DNA of 64,000 nucleotides from Symsagittifera roscoffensis (GCF_963678635.1 NC_087067.1:41000379-41064378); one strand, 5' to 3'; positions 1-12,519 are shown, counted from the first letter of the stretch. Notes: generated by a model not told the origin, from the letters alone. Translations and numbers: made by a program.

Positions 1-100
1 CATTATCTTTTATAGAGCGTTTTTGTATCGGTAAAATATACGCTTAACAATATTAGACCAGGTAGGTCCAGCATTAGCTGGGCCACAAGTTTATTTCCAA

Positions 101-166
101 GCGACTCTAGTGCAGTTGCGAGAACGGGAGACTCCTAAGCATCAGGTCGGACATTTAAATCCGGAA
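101..166 (+). repeat. tRNA-like module (SINE candidate)
   Basis: A box-A-like stretch (TAGTGCAGTTG, 109-119) is followed about 35 nt later by a box-B-like stretch (TTTAAATCC). The spacing fits a tRNA-derived Pol III promoter, but no full cloverleaf can be drawn. A shorter related piece without box B lies at about 272-306. Most likely a decayed tRNA-derived SINE head, not a working tRNA. Confidence 0.4.
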
Positions 167-310
167 CGTTTAAATAGTTTTCATTTTGGTCGAATTTTTG
201 CTGAATAACAATGGCACTTTGACAGAAACTGTAGCTGCTTTATTGGTAGCTAGTGTTAGAAAAATTACAAACGGTCGTAGAGCAGATGTGAGAACGTGAT
301 ACTCATAATC

Positions 311-1025
311 TAAACAAAGTTTTTTCCAAGTTGTAATTTTAATCTTCCTTATTTCACTTTGCTTCGCTTTTTCCTCATTTGTATTTGCGAAGCGCAGCTT
401 TGCCTCTAGCAGACTTGCGTTCAATTTACATCAAAATAAGTTGAAATCTATTCATTGGATCTGCTGATGGTGCAGAGCTAACGCAAACACTTGGGACGTT
501 AAAGGCCTGAGCTGGAATTCGGACGGGGTCTGTAATTTTTGCGAGAGAGAAATTTTTAGACCATCGGACGTCTCCTTTTTTGGTCCATTTAGATCTTTTT
601 AACGCAGCATTCACTTCGTCATAACTTATTTGTTTTGAAGTTTAGTGAAGGAAGTGAAGACATTTGCTTAGATTTTAATGATTTTTAACGTTTTTAGAAA
701 AAATCTGAAATTTTACGGAGAAACTTGAATTTTTAGGTGGTTTGCTTTAACTTTTTTTACAAAACAAATTATTAATTTGCTGAAAAGGAGACAAGCTAAA
801 CTTTTAATGACGGAAATACAAAAAGCGCAAAAATCTACATGACTTTAATTTCGAAAGTTTATTTTAGTTTTCCCAGAAAAAAAATGCCTATTGAGCCAGT
901 TTTCTTAAGCAAACTATTGTGTTATACTACTAAGTTTTCCCAACCAAGCATTGGAAATTTTTCGTTGGCAATTTATTAGCATGTGTTGCAATCATTGGTA
1001 GCTTTTTTGGAGAAAAGCAAGAAGA
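311..1025. other. No gene recognised
   Basis: AT-rich sequence. The short open frames here are stop-poor only by chance, and no domain, splice pattern or repeat boundary was seen. Confidence 0.4.
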
Positions 1026-1092
1026 TATAGAGCAGTTGGTAGAACATTCGGCCATTAATCAGGAGATAGGAGGATCAAATCCTGAAAGTGAA
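1026..1092 (+). repeat. tRNA-like module (SINE candidate)
   Basis: AGAGCAGTTGGTAGAA resembles a tRNA D-arm/box A, and GGATCAAATCC resembles the T-arm/box B (GGTTCGAATCC type), at tRNA-like spacing. The acceptor stem does not close, so this is best read as a decayed tRNA-derived SINE. Confidence 0.4.
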
Positions 1093-3805
1093 CAATTTTT
1101 AATTTTCGGTGCCTATTTTTTTTCGTTTTTTCATGAATTTTGAACATCCCGTTTGCCATTTGTGCTCGTGTTTACTAAGTGCAGCTTCCCCTCTGTGCCT
1201 CAAGTTGGAATAATGGATGAAATTCTAGTCATAAAAGATTGTATATTAAAAAAGCTTCAACTTTAGAGTCGATGAATGTAAATCAGACTCATAAAGGTCG
1301 TAATTATTGTTTTCAGGAAAGGACTTAAAATTTTTTCGTGCTCAATTTAATTTTTTTGCAGTTTCTTTGGATTAATTTTATCTAAGAAGTATCAATCATA
1401 AATTTCTGTCGAAATTTAAATAGTTTCAAACGTAAACATTTTTTTTTAAAATTGGGAAAAAATGGTTTTTTAATAAACAAGTCAGTTAGTCATGTTTTTC
1501 TTGGAAATTCTAAAGTAATTTCTTCATAAACCAAGTCAGTATTTTTCTGCTTCCTTGCTTTCATTGACTCTTTTCCAACAGTCTGTTGGCTATGTTTCTC
1601 AAGCTTACTTCATTTCCTGTGACGAAAGGAAGGCAAACTCGTTATTGAACTGCAAAAGTGGTAAAGGTAGTTGGCTTTTTTCAACTGCTTGTTTGCTATA
1701 TTTTACTTTCCTACTATTTTTGCTGTTTTCTCGCTTGTGTTAGCGAAGGGAAGCTTCGACTCTGTTTAAATTGTGCGCGTGTTAGCGTAATTATAAAACC
1801 AAATGGTCTGCTTCAATTCAATTTGTATTGATTTAACTTTCCTCTTACGCTTTGATAGTTATGTCATATTTGCATTTTTCAAACCTTTCTCCTAAAAAAT
1901 GGTCGGAGGTGAAATATCTTTTTAGTTTTGAAATCAATAGCTTTCCTTTGATATTAAAAAGTCCGTCAAAATGGCTAGTTAAAACGTCGAAAAAAGAATG
2001 GATAAAAAACCACATCGTGCAGAAATATTTTGTCATGTTTTTCAAAAGAAGATACACCAATATTGTTACTGAGGGAATAATTTGCTTAGAATTTACAAAA
2101 TTAATGGCAAAATTCCACCTTGGAAGAACACCACAAAGACCTGTTAGTTGCATATGGAGAGGTGTCTACAGTAACTTTGGTAGAAAAAAAAGAGAACCTT
2201 CAGAATAATTAAATGTTGTTTGACTCTATAAATAATTTTGATCATTTAAACATGTTACTCGAAGGCTCCCAGTCATTTCCGGTCCAGTCACTTCCGCTCC
2301 AGTCATTTACGCCCCAAAAACAGTCAGTTCTGGAAATTACTGCTTTTGGGGCGAAAATGTCTGGTCACGAACCCGAAAACCTATACCGAACCTTTCAATT
2401 AGTTTGTATGTACAAATCGGTGAAAAAATTGCAAGCTGTAACTTGCTAAAGCGTAATTAACAAGCTTACTTTTTCTCTTCAAACAGCGACAAAGTCTTCC
2501 GTTTTCATATTATTTTTCGAATTTTTACTGCTCGTACGGCTAAAAGTGTAATGCTACGGTTTAAGATACGAACAATAAATGCGTGGATCTAAATTTCAGA
2601 CTACGTGAAGCTAAATTTAGTTTAAAATTTTTTCTGGCAACGTAAAATTTGTACCGAAAACGTCCTTGTGTCTTCTATAATGTGCATGTGTTGGTTAAAT
2701 TAGACGTGAAATTTTATTTTATTACAATCTCAACGAAAATTAAACAAAAATTAAGTTTTTTTACTCTTTAAATGCCGATTTAAAAGAAACACGTTGGACA
2801 ACATATACTTTGAGCTTCTGCAAAACGATTACATACCGAGAGAAAATGATCTCAGCTACCATATGAGGACTTGCCAGTTGGTTCCGAGTCTACAAAAGCC
2901 TGCGTTCACCATCTGAATTAAGTTTACCAGCGCGATAAATTGGAAGTCACAGCTGACTGTAGGAAAGATGTAATCATTTTTGATTCCGGTGGTCTCGTTC
3001 CTCACATTCCAGACTCAATTATTAATGTAAATGGACAAATTGATTGACACGTATATTGGTTTCAGGAAAAAACACTATAGACTCAACATTTTTGATCTTA
3101 AAATTTGATGTTTTGGGTTTTTTTCAAGACGAAATTATTTCTTTTGTTAAAAGGGAGGCAAATTCCAATATCGAACAGCAAAAGTGTCAAGGTCACGAAA
3201 AACGTTATTGACTTTTAGATTTGAAAGTGGTTTTTAGTTTTCAGATTTCGCTGCAAAATAAAAGTTTTAACTATTGATCCAGTTTTCTCGCAATGGGATA
3301 ATTATAAGAGAAAATTAGCTATTATAAATTTTACGAGAATTTCAAAGAGCGCTGTGAATTTTTTCGAAAGTTGAAAATCGTTGTTCAGTTTTCAATCAAC
3401 TTTTTTTGGATTCCTTGTTTTTTGTTACACTTTTACAAATATCTGTCGACTAGATTTTTGTTGAGAAAAGCTCATTTTTGCGATTTAATGCCGTTTTTTT
3501 GCGTCTAGAGATTTCACGTAATCGGTCAGGCTGTGGTAGACCTGAAGCTAGAGGCCAAGTGAGAGCTCGTCCTCACACACTATCATTGCCATGGCAGGGG
3601 ATCGTATACACGGAGTGAACAACGCCTTATCACTAACTACGTTACGTCCCTAAGCTCAGTTTAGGAAAGATGTCACTCTGACAAATTCACGCTTTAAACC
3701 GCTCATTCGAGAAAAAGTTTCTCCGCAGGAAAATTTACCGCGGGTTGTGAAACCGAGACTTAGGCCCACAATTCACCTTCAAAACCAAATATTAATACTT
3801 CCACT
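1093..3805. other. Mostly featureless AT-rich stretch with one short hairpin/repeat
   Basis: The region 2268-2352 holds a short motif of the form TCCAGTCAyTTCCG repeated about three times, then an inverted pair (CGCCCCAAAAACAG and CTGCTTTTGGGGCG) that may be a fragment of a small transposon. A 118-codon open frame at 1852-2208 (+) has no recognisable domain and an overlapping open frame on the other strand, so it is not called a gene. A slightly more GC-rich stretch at 3490-3790 was read in all frames without a convincing protein. Confidence 0.35.
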
Positions 3806-4075
3806 CAGGGGCGGATCTAAGATTTTCTCGAGGGTGCATAAAAAAGGTGTTTTTATGCTCTTTTTGGAGAGTTCTGATTTAAAAAAAATCGCGTTTTTTG
3901 GCGCCCCCCCCCTCAAAAAAAATTAGTATATCTTGGTGCCAAAGGCGCCTTTAGAAATTTTTTAGGGTCCGTCACCAAATATGGATATATCAAAATAGTA
4001 CAAAGGGTCGGCAGGGGTCGAATCCCTGAGGGAAAGTGTCCGCATCCGCCCCCTCCCCCCCTTAATCCGCCCCTG
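3806..4075 (+). mobile_element. hAT-type MITE, internally shortened copy
   Basis: Begins CAGGGGCGGATCTAAG and ends with the inverted counterpart TTAATCCGCCCCTG. Flanking 8-mers CTTCCACT and CTTCGATT match at 6 of 8 positions, consistent with the 8-bp target duplication of hAT elements, whose termini commonly start CAGGG. At 270 bp it is about 115 bp shorter than the two other good copies (5169-5554 and 12520-12907). It has no coding capacity. Confidence 0.8.
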
Positions 4076-4248
4076 CTTCGATTTAGAGTAGCTGCGATCA
4101 TTTTTTCTCAGTCCTTATAAACTTTTTGCTGAAATTCAAAGAAAAATTTTTTCAAGTTGAAACTTGTACATTTTTCAAGTTTCCTCCACTGTACATTTTA
4201 CAACTTCAGTAGTATTCTTCGTTTTGGACAAAAAACTTTAAAAAAATA

Positions 4249-5950
4249 TTGCTAAAAATGAGTAGCCGCAAATTAGAAAAAACTTTGACGGAGCTTCCCG
4301 ATAATGTTTTGGAAAGTATAATCTTGTTTGTGGCTCCATCACGTATTCAATGGATCAATAAACGGAATTTCGGAAACGAGGTTCATGCATTGAGCCAGTG
4401 CTGTCGGAGAAAAAACAATCTTGTGAATCGATCTCGTCTTAAGTTTCAAGCCCTCATAAATGCTGCTGCTCTTAAAAGTAGTTGAGCTCTACAACGTCCA
4501 CTGCGATATGCGGATAAACACAAGTGTAACTGGATACTTGAACGCACTGGAATCGCAGGTGTTGTTGATATGGATGTCGCAGACTTCGATCATTTTATTT
4601 GTTTACTAAACGAGAACCCCCAATGGGTTCGTGACGCCAACGTTGGGATTCGTGTATTTACTATAAGTAGCATCGTATTGTCTGAACAAACGAAGACTCT
4701 GATTCGAACATGAAGATTTTTCTTGATACTCTTTGTCATGAAGCCGAAAACATTAGAAATTGCAAATTCCTTGTTTCCGATCCCTATAACTCTCCTATCA
4801 CAAAAATATATATCCATGGTACAAGTACTGAGCACGACAAGCTGGGAGTTCTCAATTCGTTCACTAATCTTAAGTGCATTAACTTGGCCGAAGATAGTAT
4901 TGATTTGAAGGATATACGAAAAACTTCCATGGTAAACTGATATCTCAGCGAAGAGTATCAGCATATGTGGATCCAGCGGAATCAATTCGCCGAAATTTAT
5001 AAATGTCTATGACTTGAGGTTTGAGAGTGGTCAAAAATTGGATTTTCTGGCTATATGCCAGTGCTTTTCAAATTTGAGAAACCTTAATATGTCGAAGCTG
5101 GTTTTGGAAAAGACAAGAAATTTGAAAGATGCGCTGGCCATTTTGCCCCAAAGTTGTTTATCTATGCACAGGGGCAGATTTAGGGGAGGGAAGGGGGGCG
5201 GGGGCGGACGCTTCCCCCTCAGGGATTCGACACCCTGCCGACCCAAAGGCACTTTGGCCGACTGACCCTAATCGGCGCCAATATTGACTAATTTTGAGGG
5301 GGGAGCGCACGCCGAAAAACGCAATTTTTTGGTCAAAATTTTCCAAAAAGTGCCTAAAAACGCCTTTTTTGACTGTTTTTTTTTCAAAAATTTGCTTGCG
5401 GCGCAGAATTTTTTTTGATAAAATAGGGGCAAACACAGTGCTTTGGGAGAGCTCAAAAAAATCAATTTGGTCGACCTAAAAAAAATGTCGTCAAAATTTT
5501 CGATTTCTTTTTGAAAATCCGCCCCCCCTCGAGAAAATCCTAGATCCGCCCCTGTCTATGGACATTAAACTCGATATGTTGCCAATTTTGTCGTGATGTT
5601 GTCAATTGAAGTTTCTTCTGATTACAGATGATCACATTCATACGAGTCATAATGACGAAGCACTTGTATCTGCGTCCATTATTTGGAGTAGTTTCCAGTT
5701 TTCATTGTTAGCTCTCACTATAGATTGCAACATCTTTGAGGGTTCAGAGGGCGTGGAGTGTCGGCAGTTCGATTCTTCAAGTGATTATATCATTTATATG
5801 AAGCCGACAGTCAGTTTTAGGACAGTGCATTTAATTTCCTACCTAAAGAAGAAATGACAGTGGCCTATTATCTCTAGGCTTATTTTTAACGATACTGAGA
5901 TGAAGTCGCTGAAAATGATTGAAACCGAAAACACTGAGCTTGTCAAAAAA
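4249..5950 (+). pseudogene. F-box/leucine-rich-repeat-like gene, decayed and split by a MITE
   Basis: The first frame (4249 on) encodes an F-box-like start (LPDNVLESIILFV, then LSQCCRRKN). It continues in the same frame past one TGA (4483-4485) to 4713 as ordinary charged protein sequence. The reading then shifts at about 4690-4710 (on to 4940) and again before about 5000. The last part before the MITE contains an LRR-like strand (FSNLRNLNMSKLVLEK). A 386-bp hAT MITE (5169-5554) interrupts it, and coding-like sequence resumes at 5555 and runs to about 5945, ending before GTAAGTAG, a donor-like site. F-box proteins recruit substrates to SCF ubiquitin ligases, but the call rests on pattern only. 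At least one stop, two frameshifts and the insertion argue that it is dead. Confidence 0.5.
5169..5554 (-). mobile_element. hAT-type MITE, full-length copy
   Basis: 386 bp with CAGGGGCAGATTTA and TAGATCCGCCCCTG termini, inverted relative to the copies at 3806 and 12520. Flanking 8-mers TCTATGCA and TCTATGGA match at 7 of 8, a clear target duplication. The insertion lies inside the F-box-like pseudogene, and removing the element plus one duplication leaves the frame open for about a dozen codons across the site. Confidence 0.88.
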
Positions 5951-8114
5951 GTAAGTAGCATTTAGTAGCAGTGTTGACCAAACTGAGAAAATAAAAGGAT
6001 GTCGTTGTCAAGAAACATCGACGTTGGCTATCAACAAACACGAAAATCTTCGAAAATCTGCAGCTGATAAACAAGTCAATTCACATAAGTTTTGCTCCAA
6101 ATCGTTAATTTATGCGAAATAATATTTTTGGATTTTAATCTTCTTAGCAATCTGCATTTTATTACTTGAACAAAAAGTTAAAAGGAATCATTATTTTAAT
6201 TGAACTGATTAGAGTGAACATGGTTTTGGTTCAGCTTAAAATTTTGATGTAAAAATTGTTCCCTCTCAAAAAACTGCCTTAAGATGCTCTGCATTCCGAC
6301 ATCAAGTACCGCCAGCGAATGGATTAAAATTATCAAGGTTATTGCAACGACAAACGGTTGATTAATAAGGAGGGAATTAATGAGATTTGAGTGATAATTC
6401 TAATAGTAATTGAGATCAAATATATCTGGTGAATCACCCGCACAAAATTGCTCGAACCAATGACTAAAGGTCATGTTTCAACCAGCTAATTTTAACGAAA
6501 ATTGGGAAGTGATCTTTCAGTTTGAACCAAATAAGAAAGGTCGATTCCAGTTCAGTTACGAAAAATTATCAATCAAAATTTTTTTGCTTTTCTTTACTCA
6601 AAAGTTTGTTATCGACTTCTAGTCGAGCGAGTATATAAATTGGTTTTCACAAACTGCAATGGTGCTTTACTAATTATAGTGATCGCAATTTTTTTTTTTT
6701 AAATAAAGTTTTTCCCGAAACGTTTAAGTTTATCAGATTTTGAGTTTTCAAAACTTACTAGGAAATTACCAGTTTCACTTGCGAGAGCTTTTGATTTCTC
6801 ATTGGGGTCTGGACTTTTTTGCAGCAAGTATTTTTTCTTTTTAATCTGTTAGTAACTGACACTGCTGTATTATGAAACATCAGTAACCTCCAAACCCTTC
6901 TTATTTGGTCTAGTTTGAAAGTGCGTGCCTTGCGAGCCTAATGTCTGGGGTTCTAGTCTCGGTTGGCTTAAGATTCGATATGATTTTTTGAATTTCGACT
7001 TTTTTGCTTATTCTTAAGTTCAGTTCCTTCCCCTTTTAAAAGGAACGCAAACTCCTCTGTCGAACAGCAAAAACATAAAGATCGCGAAAAAACTTAGCAA
7101 AATCTTTTTTTGAGAACGGATTTTCTAAAGTTTTTCAGCGAAATAAAAGCTTTATGTATCGATCCAGTTTTCTCAAAATGAACCTTATATTTTTTACTTT
7201 GAAACTCGAAAATTGAAGTTTGTTAAAAAAAAAACAGTCCGTTTTATTTGTCTCCGTGCATTCCTTGACTCTTTTCTAACTGTCTAGTAGCTATATGATT
7301 TTTTTATATCTTAAATTTTTCTGGGAGTTGTCGGGCTATTGTTCATCTGCTCAGTTTTGGTTGACTAGTTTCCAAAGCATGAACTTTTGTTGAGGGCTCT
7401 GAAAGTTTTCATTGTTTTAAAGTGCTATATCTAGTATTAGTAAAAACGCAGATAAATTACTTTCAAGTTTTAGTTTAACGTCCGTTATGATTAATTTTTT
7501 GTTTCGAATTTTCGTAGCTTTAATTGCTTTAGTGGCTCTTATTTTGGCTCAGATGCCTTTTAAAAGATTGTTTAAAAATACTTTTGTGCTTCGGGGACGT
7601 AACAACCAGGTGGATTCTTAAATTTTTGCTATGAACGACTTTTTCTGGCTTCGTTGACATTGTTGGCCTATTTTCCGCCTTGTAAATTTTGTCTCACTAT
7701 TAATTTAACGCTGGGTACTATGTTTCTTGACTTGTTTATCTTAAATTGAGTGGAATATGTCGAATCATTAGTGTATAATTGATGTTAATTTTATTACAAG
7801 TTGTTCTAATTTATGTATTCATTATTTAATTGGCGTTAAACTTGAGAAAATTTTCAGAAGTCACTATGTTGACTTGTTAAAGCTTTTTCAACGTATTATT
7901 TATGGCATGTTTAACGAAAGAATTTCTTGCATGTTGAAGCTATATTGTATTATGTAATGTTTAAGAAATTTTATTTGACACATTCTCAAGAAATCGCTAA
8001 GTTGGTCTGTAAAAAGGCCATAATAGTGCAAGGGTTAAATAATTACTCAAGTTGACGTTTTATAGTCAATTGGAGCGCGATTGCTTTAACTCTACATTTT
8101 TCTTTGTTCGTAAC
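5951..8114. other. No gene recognised; one tRNA-like module
   Basis: AT-rich sequence with frequent stops in all frames. A tRNA-like piece lies at 6911-6965 (box-B-like GGGGTTCTAGTCTC). No other structure was seen. Confidence 0.35.
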
Positions 8115-8182
8115 GTGTTACGAATTATCGCTTGTTACAAATTGTCGCTTGTTATCAATTGCCACCTGTTACGAATTGTCGC
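8115..8182. repeat. 17-bp minisatellite, four units
   Basis: Four consecutive imperfect units: GTGTTACGAATTATCGC, TTGTTACAAATTGTCGC, TTGTTATCAATTGCCAC and CTGTTACGAATTGTCGC. No gene overlaps it. Confidence 0.85.
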
Positions 8183-10031
8183 CTACCGTCGTTAGGAGGA
8201 AATAAAATAGGAGTAGCTAAAAGATTCAACAAACGTGCACTCAAAAAGTATTCGTGTAGAAATAGGCTTATTTTCTAGACGGAAGCGAGTTGCTCTGACA
8301 ACTGAAAGTGTGACGGAGCATATTTGGTTTTTAAGGAGCATGTAAAAAATGACCTTGTATTTGTGCTTGGGAGGATTTTTTATTCAGACCATTTTGGACA
8401 TTCTCAAGAAAAATTTTAAAAAAAAATGAAAAATGCTAATTTGGGAAAACTAACGCGCGATATTTTGCATTCTCAACGCAAAATTTTTTTCGCTTCTCCA
8501 TTTTTCTGCTATAAGTTTTTTCAGCTCAAATGGTTTCGGCTGATGTTGTATCTGCTTAGTTGCCTCATGATTCGTTAAGTTCACTTTTTGTGGCGCAAGA
8601 TTTTTTTCGGTGCAACATTTGTCTACCCAAGTTTTGACTGCTTAGTTACCACTTGATGTACATTTTTCAATTCTTACTTTTGACTTGCAATAATGTTTCT
8701 CGGCGTCTTTTCTCGAAGGGAACTGCATTCAATTCAAACGCAAAAAAAATTATTAGATGATTTTTCTCCACTCAGTGCTTTCCGCCTATTCTTTCGGCTA
8801 GATGTTGTCTAGTTTTGTGTTGTATAGAAACTGATGCAGCGCAATGCTTGGCTTCTGTGTCAAAATCTGAAACCAAAATTGATTTTTGATGTGAAAGGAA
8901 ACCGGAATTGTCAGAGCTCAGCACTGCTACGAGTAGTGCTGTTGTTCCAACTTTCGGAGAAAGTTATGGATTTTTTTTGCTATGTGCAATTTTTTTCAAA
9001 CCGATTTCAAACTTTTAACTGGCCAATTCGAAAAATTTTTTTCCTCTGGTGTGAAAAATATTGGCGTTTTAAGCTCATGTTTGAAAAGAGATTTCATCTG
9101 TGAATGAGTGAAATCAAACGTAGTGAAGACGCTTATATAGGTCGTTTTGGGTTTTTTATTGAGGAAAAAGTCTTCAAAGTTGTTCACGCTTGAATTTAGT
9201 TTTGAATTGAGGTTTGAATTTTCAGTTTGTTTGTTAACAGGAAAGAACATTCCGCTCTCGATTTAATTATGTTCTTTTTGGTAACTTATGAGAGTTTGAA
9301 AAAAAAACAGTTTGGGAAAACTGCCACACGTTAGATTTCGTGCTATTAACGCGTAAACGGCAGTTAAATCTGGCTCAAAATTGTTTCAAATTTAACTGAG
9401 ACATGCCTTTGGTCTTTTTATTAAGTTACTAGATACTAAATGCGTGTAAAGTGAATTATCAAGTTTTCTTTTCGTAAATATATCGCGCGTTAGGTGAATT
9501 TTAAAACTTCGCCTACATTTCACAAATAATTAAAATAAAAAACTACGTCATAGACGCTGAAGGGCAGTCGGAGTTAAATGTTTACACCAGTGGACTTAAG
9601 TGAGCGTTGTGTAAAAATACGACTATTCTTATAATTCTAACCTAAGTCGCAACTATTGGTGCCACTTTTGGGGCACCTTTACATTGACATGCGATATATT
9701 CTAAGTTAACACAATTGGTGAATTTCTCACTGTTTAGATGAACATATAAAAAAATGCTTCAAATATTAGTAGAATAACAAAAAAAAGTTCATTACAGAAT
9801 TATCCAGCTCAATCCATATCGCAATGTTTTTTAATTGCAAAATTTATACATATTTTGGTTTTCTGCTTTCGAATTTGCATGCAAAGTTAGCGTGGATTCC
9901 TTCAGTTTGTTATATTTAAATTTGTTTTATCCCAAATTGTGTCTATTTGTATTCGATGCCACTCTTGCTGCATTGCATTTGCATTTTATTACCATTTGTA
10001 GCTGCTTTATTCGTGACATGTGTTTGTGGGT
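8183..10031. other. No gene recognised
   Basis: T-rich sequence. The open frames at 8834-9103 and 9835-10149 translate to hydrophobic F/L/K-rich strings typical of poly-T-rich DNA and show no splice or domain support. Confidence 0.35.
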
Positions 10032-10090
10032 TGTAGCGCGGACACTGTGTGAGACTCCATATCTCGAGTTTGCAAGTTCGAATCCCATAC
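10032..10090 (+). repeat. tRNA-like module (SINE candidate)
   Basis: Contains the best box B in the window (AAGTTCGAATCC) about 35 nt after a box-A-like TGTAGCGCGGAC. An upstream TGTAGCTGCTTTATT string is shared with 222-236, which points to a repeated family. No closed acceptor stem, so probably a SINE head. Confidence 0.5.
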
Positions 10091-10278
10091 CTATTATTTT
10101 GTACTCCGTGTTTTTTGATGTTATTATTCAAGCAAGTTTACAAGAGTAGTGTTATATTACGAAGTGTTATTCTTCCAATCGAAAATTAAAAGAGCAGATT
10201 TATTTGGTGGCACTTTTGCAGCATTAGCATTACATCTGGTTTGCTTTTGCTGCACAACATCTTTGTGTCCGGTTTATT

Positions 10279-10350
10279 GGTAGCTACAGTTGAGCGTAGC
10301 GCATAGGACGTGTTTCTCTTCATCTCGCGGTCAAGAGGTTGATTCTGGCA
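10279..10350 (+). repeat. Second adjacent tRNA-like module
   Basis: GGTAGCTACAG shares wording with the repeat near 232-245. It is followed by GTAGCGCATAGGACG and a degenerate box B (AGAGGTTGATTCTGG). It lies about 200 bp after the previous module in the same orientation. Confidence 0.35.
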
Positions 10351-10947
10351 CATAGCAGATATTTTATTAGTTTCAACTTTTTCTTTCCTTTTTTAACCGT
10401 TTGACTGTTTGGTTGTTTTTTGGCCGTTTTCTCGCTTATGTTTTCGAAATACTTTCAATTCACTACTCTTGATATTATCCAAAACATCTCAAAATTTAAA
10501 AAAAATAATTTAGCGCAATCAAAATAATCCAAAACTTCAAACGTTAATAAGAAACCCTAGAAGTTGAGATTAAAGAACCATTAAACAACTTGATTATGTA
10601 AAATATCATTTTTAAAGTAATTTTTTCCCTTCTCAATTTATTTCGACGTATGTTAAGTCAAATTAGGTGCCTCATTTGGCGCCATTTGAGAGACGAAAAA
10701 AGTTTTTTAAGATTTTTTGTCAGCCTTGATGGGGCTTATGAAGTTTTTCTATGATAAAGATTTTCAATTATAACAAGAATTTTTTCGCTCAATTGGTGTA
10801 TAGTTAAGTATTGTCGGCATAGTTGCTCAGTAAACGGCGGCGATTATGCTTGAGATCAAAATGAGAATTAGACATGGAGTGATTTTGAAAGCCAGCTGTT
10901 CTTTTTTTACAGAAGAATTAACATAGTACATAAAAACCCTAGAGATG

Positions 10948-11360
10948 TGCTGTGCAATTTAAATGGGCCTGACAGACCACGTTGGATTTAGTTTTAAATA
11001 TTTTCTTACCCATTTTTTATCAAAATTGTTATACATTTTTTGTTGCAATAATTTTGAAAGGGTGGGGATGTGGCTGTGAATTTAAGTGGCTGAACTAGCT
11101 ACAAGCTGACAAGCATCAGTATTTTGTTTCATTTTCAAAGCGTAAATCCACTTGGTCAAATAAGCAAACAAATTACTTATGTTTAGCAGGTTGTCGATAA
11201 TTCTGCAAGTTAAACTCATTAACACTTCCCCAACCCTTCAAAAACCATTGCAACAAAACAAAAACGAAAATTGTAAACCAATTTTGATTAGCAAACTGTG
11301 AGCAATTATTTTAAAGCTGAATCCAACGTGACCTGTAAGGTCCCTTTAAACTGCACGACA
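10948..11360. mobile_element. Foldback element (long inverted repeat)
   Basis: The left arm (about 10948-11085) and right arm (about 11222-11360) are imperfect reverse complements over roughly 130 bp. Matching landmarks include CACGTTGGATTTAG against CTGAATCCAACGTG, and TTGAAAGGGTGGGGA against TCCCCAACCCTTCAA. A spacer of about 135 bp separates them. TTTAAA sits in both arms near the outer ends, so the true target duplication is unclear. No coding capacity is visible. Likely a foldback or Tir-type non-autonomous DNA transposon. Confidence 0.7.
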
Positions 11361-11412
11361 ACTGCTTAAAGTTTTACCGTACTTAACTAATTTGCATATT
11401 CTTTTTTATCAT

Positions 11413-11637
11413 TTTTTTTGTTGAAAAAGAACAGCTAGCACAGCAAATTGCTCCATTTCTGAAAATCTTAGAAACAAAAGCGAATGAAAAGAAGGAATTC
11501 TCAAATTTTTTAGAAGAGGCAAAAAACACTTCAAATGAATAGCAATTGAAGATTCAGGAGTAGACAGAAAGCGAAAAAAATTGACAAACGAGTTTGGACT
11601 GAAAAAAACAGAGAAAACAAACCTCGACATGTTTTGA
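11413..11637 (+). other. Possible charged coding fragment (exon or pseudo-exon)
   Basis: After a T-rich tract, one frame reads as a plausible helical, E/K/Q-rich peptide of about 40 residues (it includes EQLAQQIAPFLKILETK) and stops at a TAG. A second frame then reads on with a basic peptide (DRKRKKLTNEFGLKK) to a TGA near 11637. The pair could be one exon with a frameshift or a decayed gene. It has no recognised domain, and the splice sites are not convincing. Confidence 0.28.
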
Positions 11638-12075
11638 ATTCTTATAGTTCCGCAAAAATAATGTTCAAGTTTTCAGGAATCTCATTCATCGTCGAGAAAA
11701 AAATTTATAAAGCGTAAGACCACCTGACCAGGAATTAATTAAATCATGTCAAGGTATAGTTTCTCTGTTTCATTTTTAAATGTTTGAACTCGTTTTTTAA
11801 TATCCGTTTTTACTTACTGTCTACTCCTAAATCTTCAATTGCTAATCAATCGCCGATCCCATTTCAAAAAGTCTGGAAGACCAAGTTCTTCAGAAAATTT
11901 TTATGGCAGATTTTACCGAACAAAACCAAGCTTATTGTTTCACGGATAACTTGCATGTGAAATTTTTGGTTTTCAAACTGCGATTCACAAATGAAAAAAT
12001 TGAACTTGAATCACTTCAAATTTTATAACTTTAAAAACTTAGGAGTTCTTTTGGGGCTCACCAAATTCTGAAAAG

Positions 12076-12227
12076 TCAAGCAACAAATCTGAATTTCTTT
12101 TTTCTATCAAGAATGATGATTTCATAAAACAGAAACAACATGCACGGCACAAATACCGCCAGAATAAATACAAGCAAAACTGTTTGAAGCTCGACACTGT
12201 CTTCTGCCAAAGGGTCACCGCCAATTC
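12076..12227 (-). CDS. Last exon of a membrane protein (C-terminal anchor)
   Basis: On the minus strand a good acceptor (GATTAGTGTTTCAG) precedes an exon that enters in phase and ends at TGA (12078-12076). The peptide starts with an acidic extracellular-type stretch (DPLAEDSVELQ). About 24 hydrophobic residues follow (from TVLLVFILAV to FLFYEIIIL), then a basic cytoplasmic end (DRKKKFR). This is the layout of a type I membrane-protein tail with stop-transfer charges. The competing open frame in the same place is a shadow. No family is recognised; upstream exons would lie at higher coordinates. Confidence 0.5.
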
Positions 12228-12519
12228 CTGAAACACTAATCTCGAAATTTTTCAAATATAAATTTGAAAAAAAAATCGCAATTCTAAGTCTTAGACATCA
12301 TGGATTATAATAAATTAAACCATTAGTCAGGATGATAGCTTCACTATTTGAAGTTTTTGTAAAAACCTTCGATCTATGCAAAATGTTTTTTCGAATCTTG
12401 CAATTGAAACGTAGTTAAGCAAGTCAAGAATTCAAAAAAATAATGCTATCTGGAAATTAAGCCATTTGATTACTAGACTTAACAAATGAAAGCTCAATTC
12501 TATATATATTTATTGTATA

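Noticed and set aside
1852-2208. 118-codon open frame (+), with a 102-codon frame opposite
   Set aside because: No domain, no splice context, and the two overlapping frames are what AT-rich DNA gives by chance.
2268-2352. Riboswitch-like or regulatory hairpin
   Set aside because: A short inverted repeat in non-coding animal DNA; more likely a transposon scrap.
10032-10090. Functional tRNA gene
   Set aside because: Good box B but no acceptor-stem pairing and no coherent anticodon arm.
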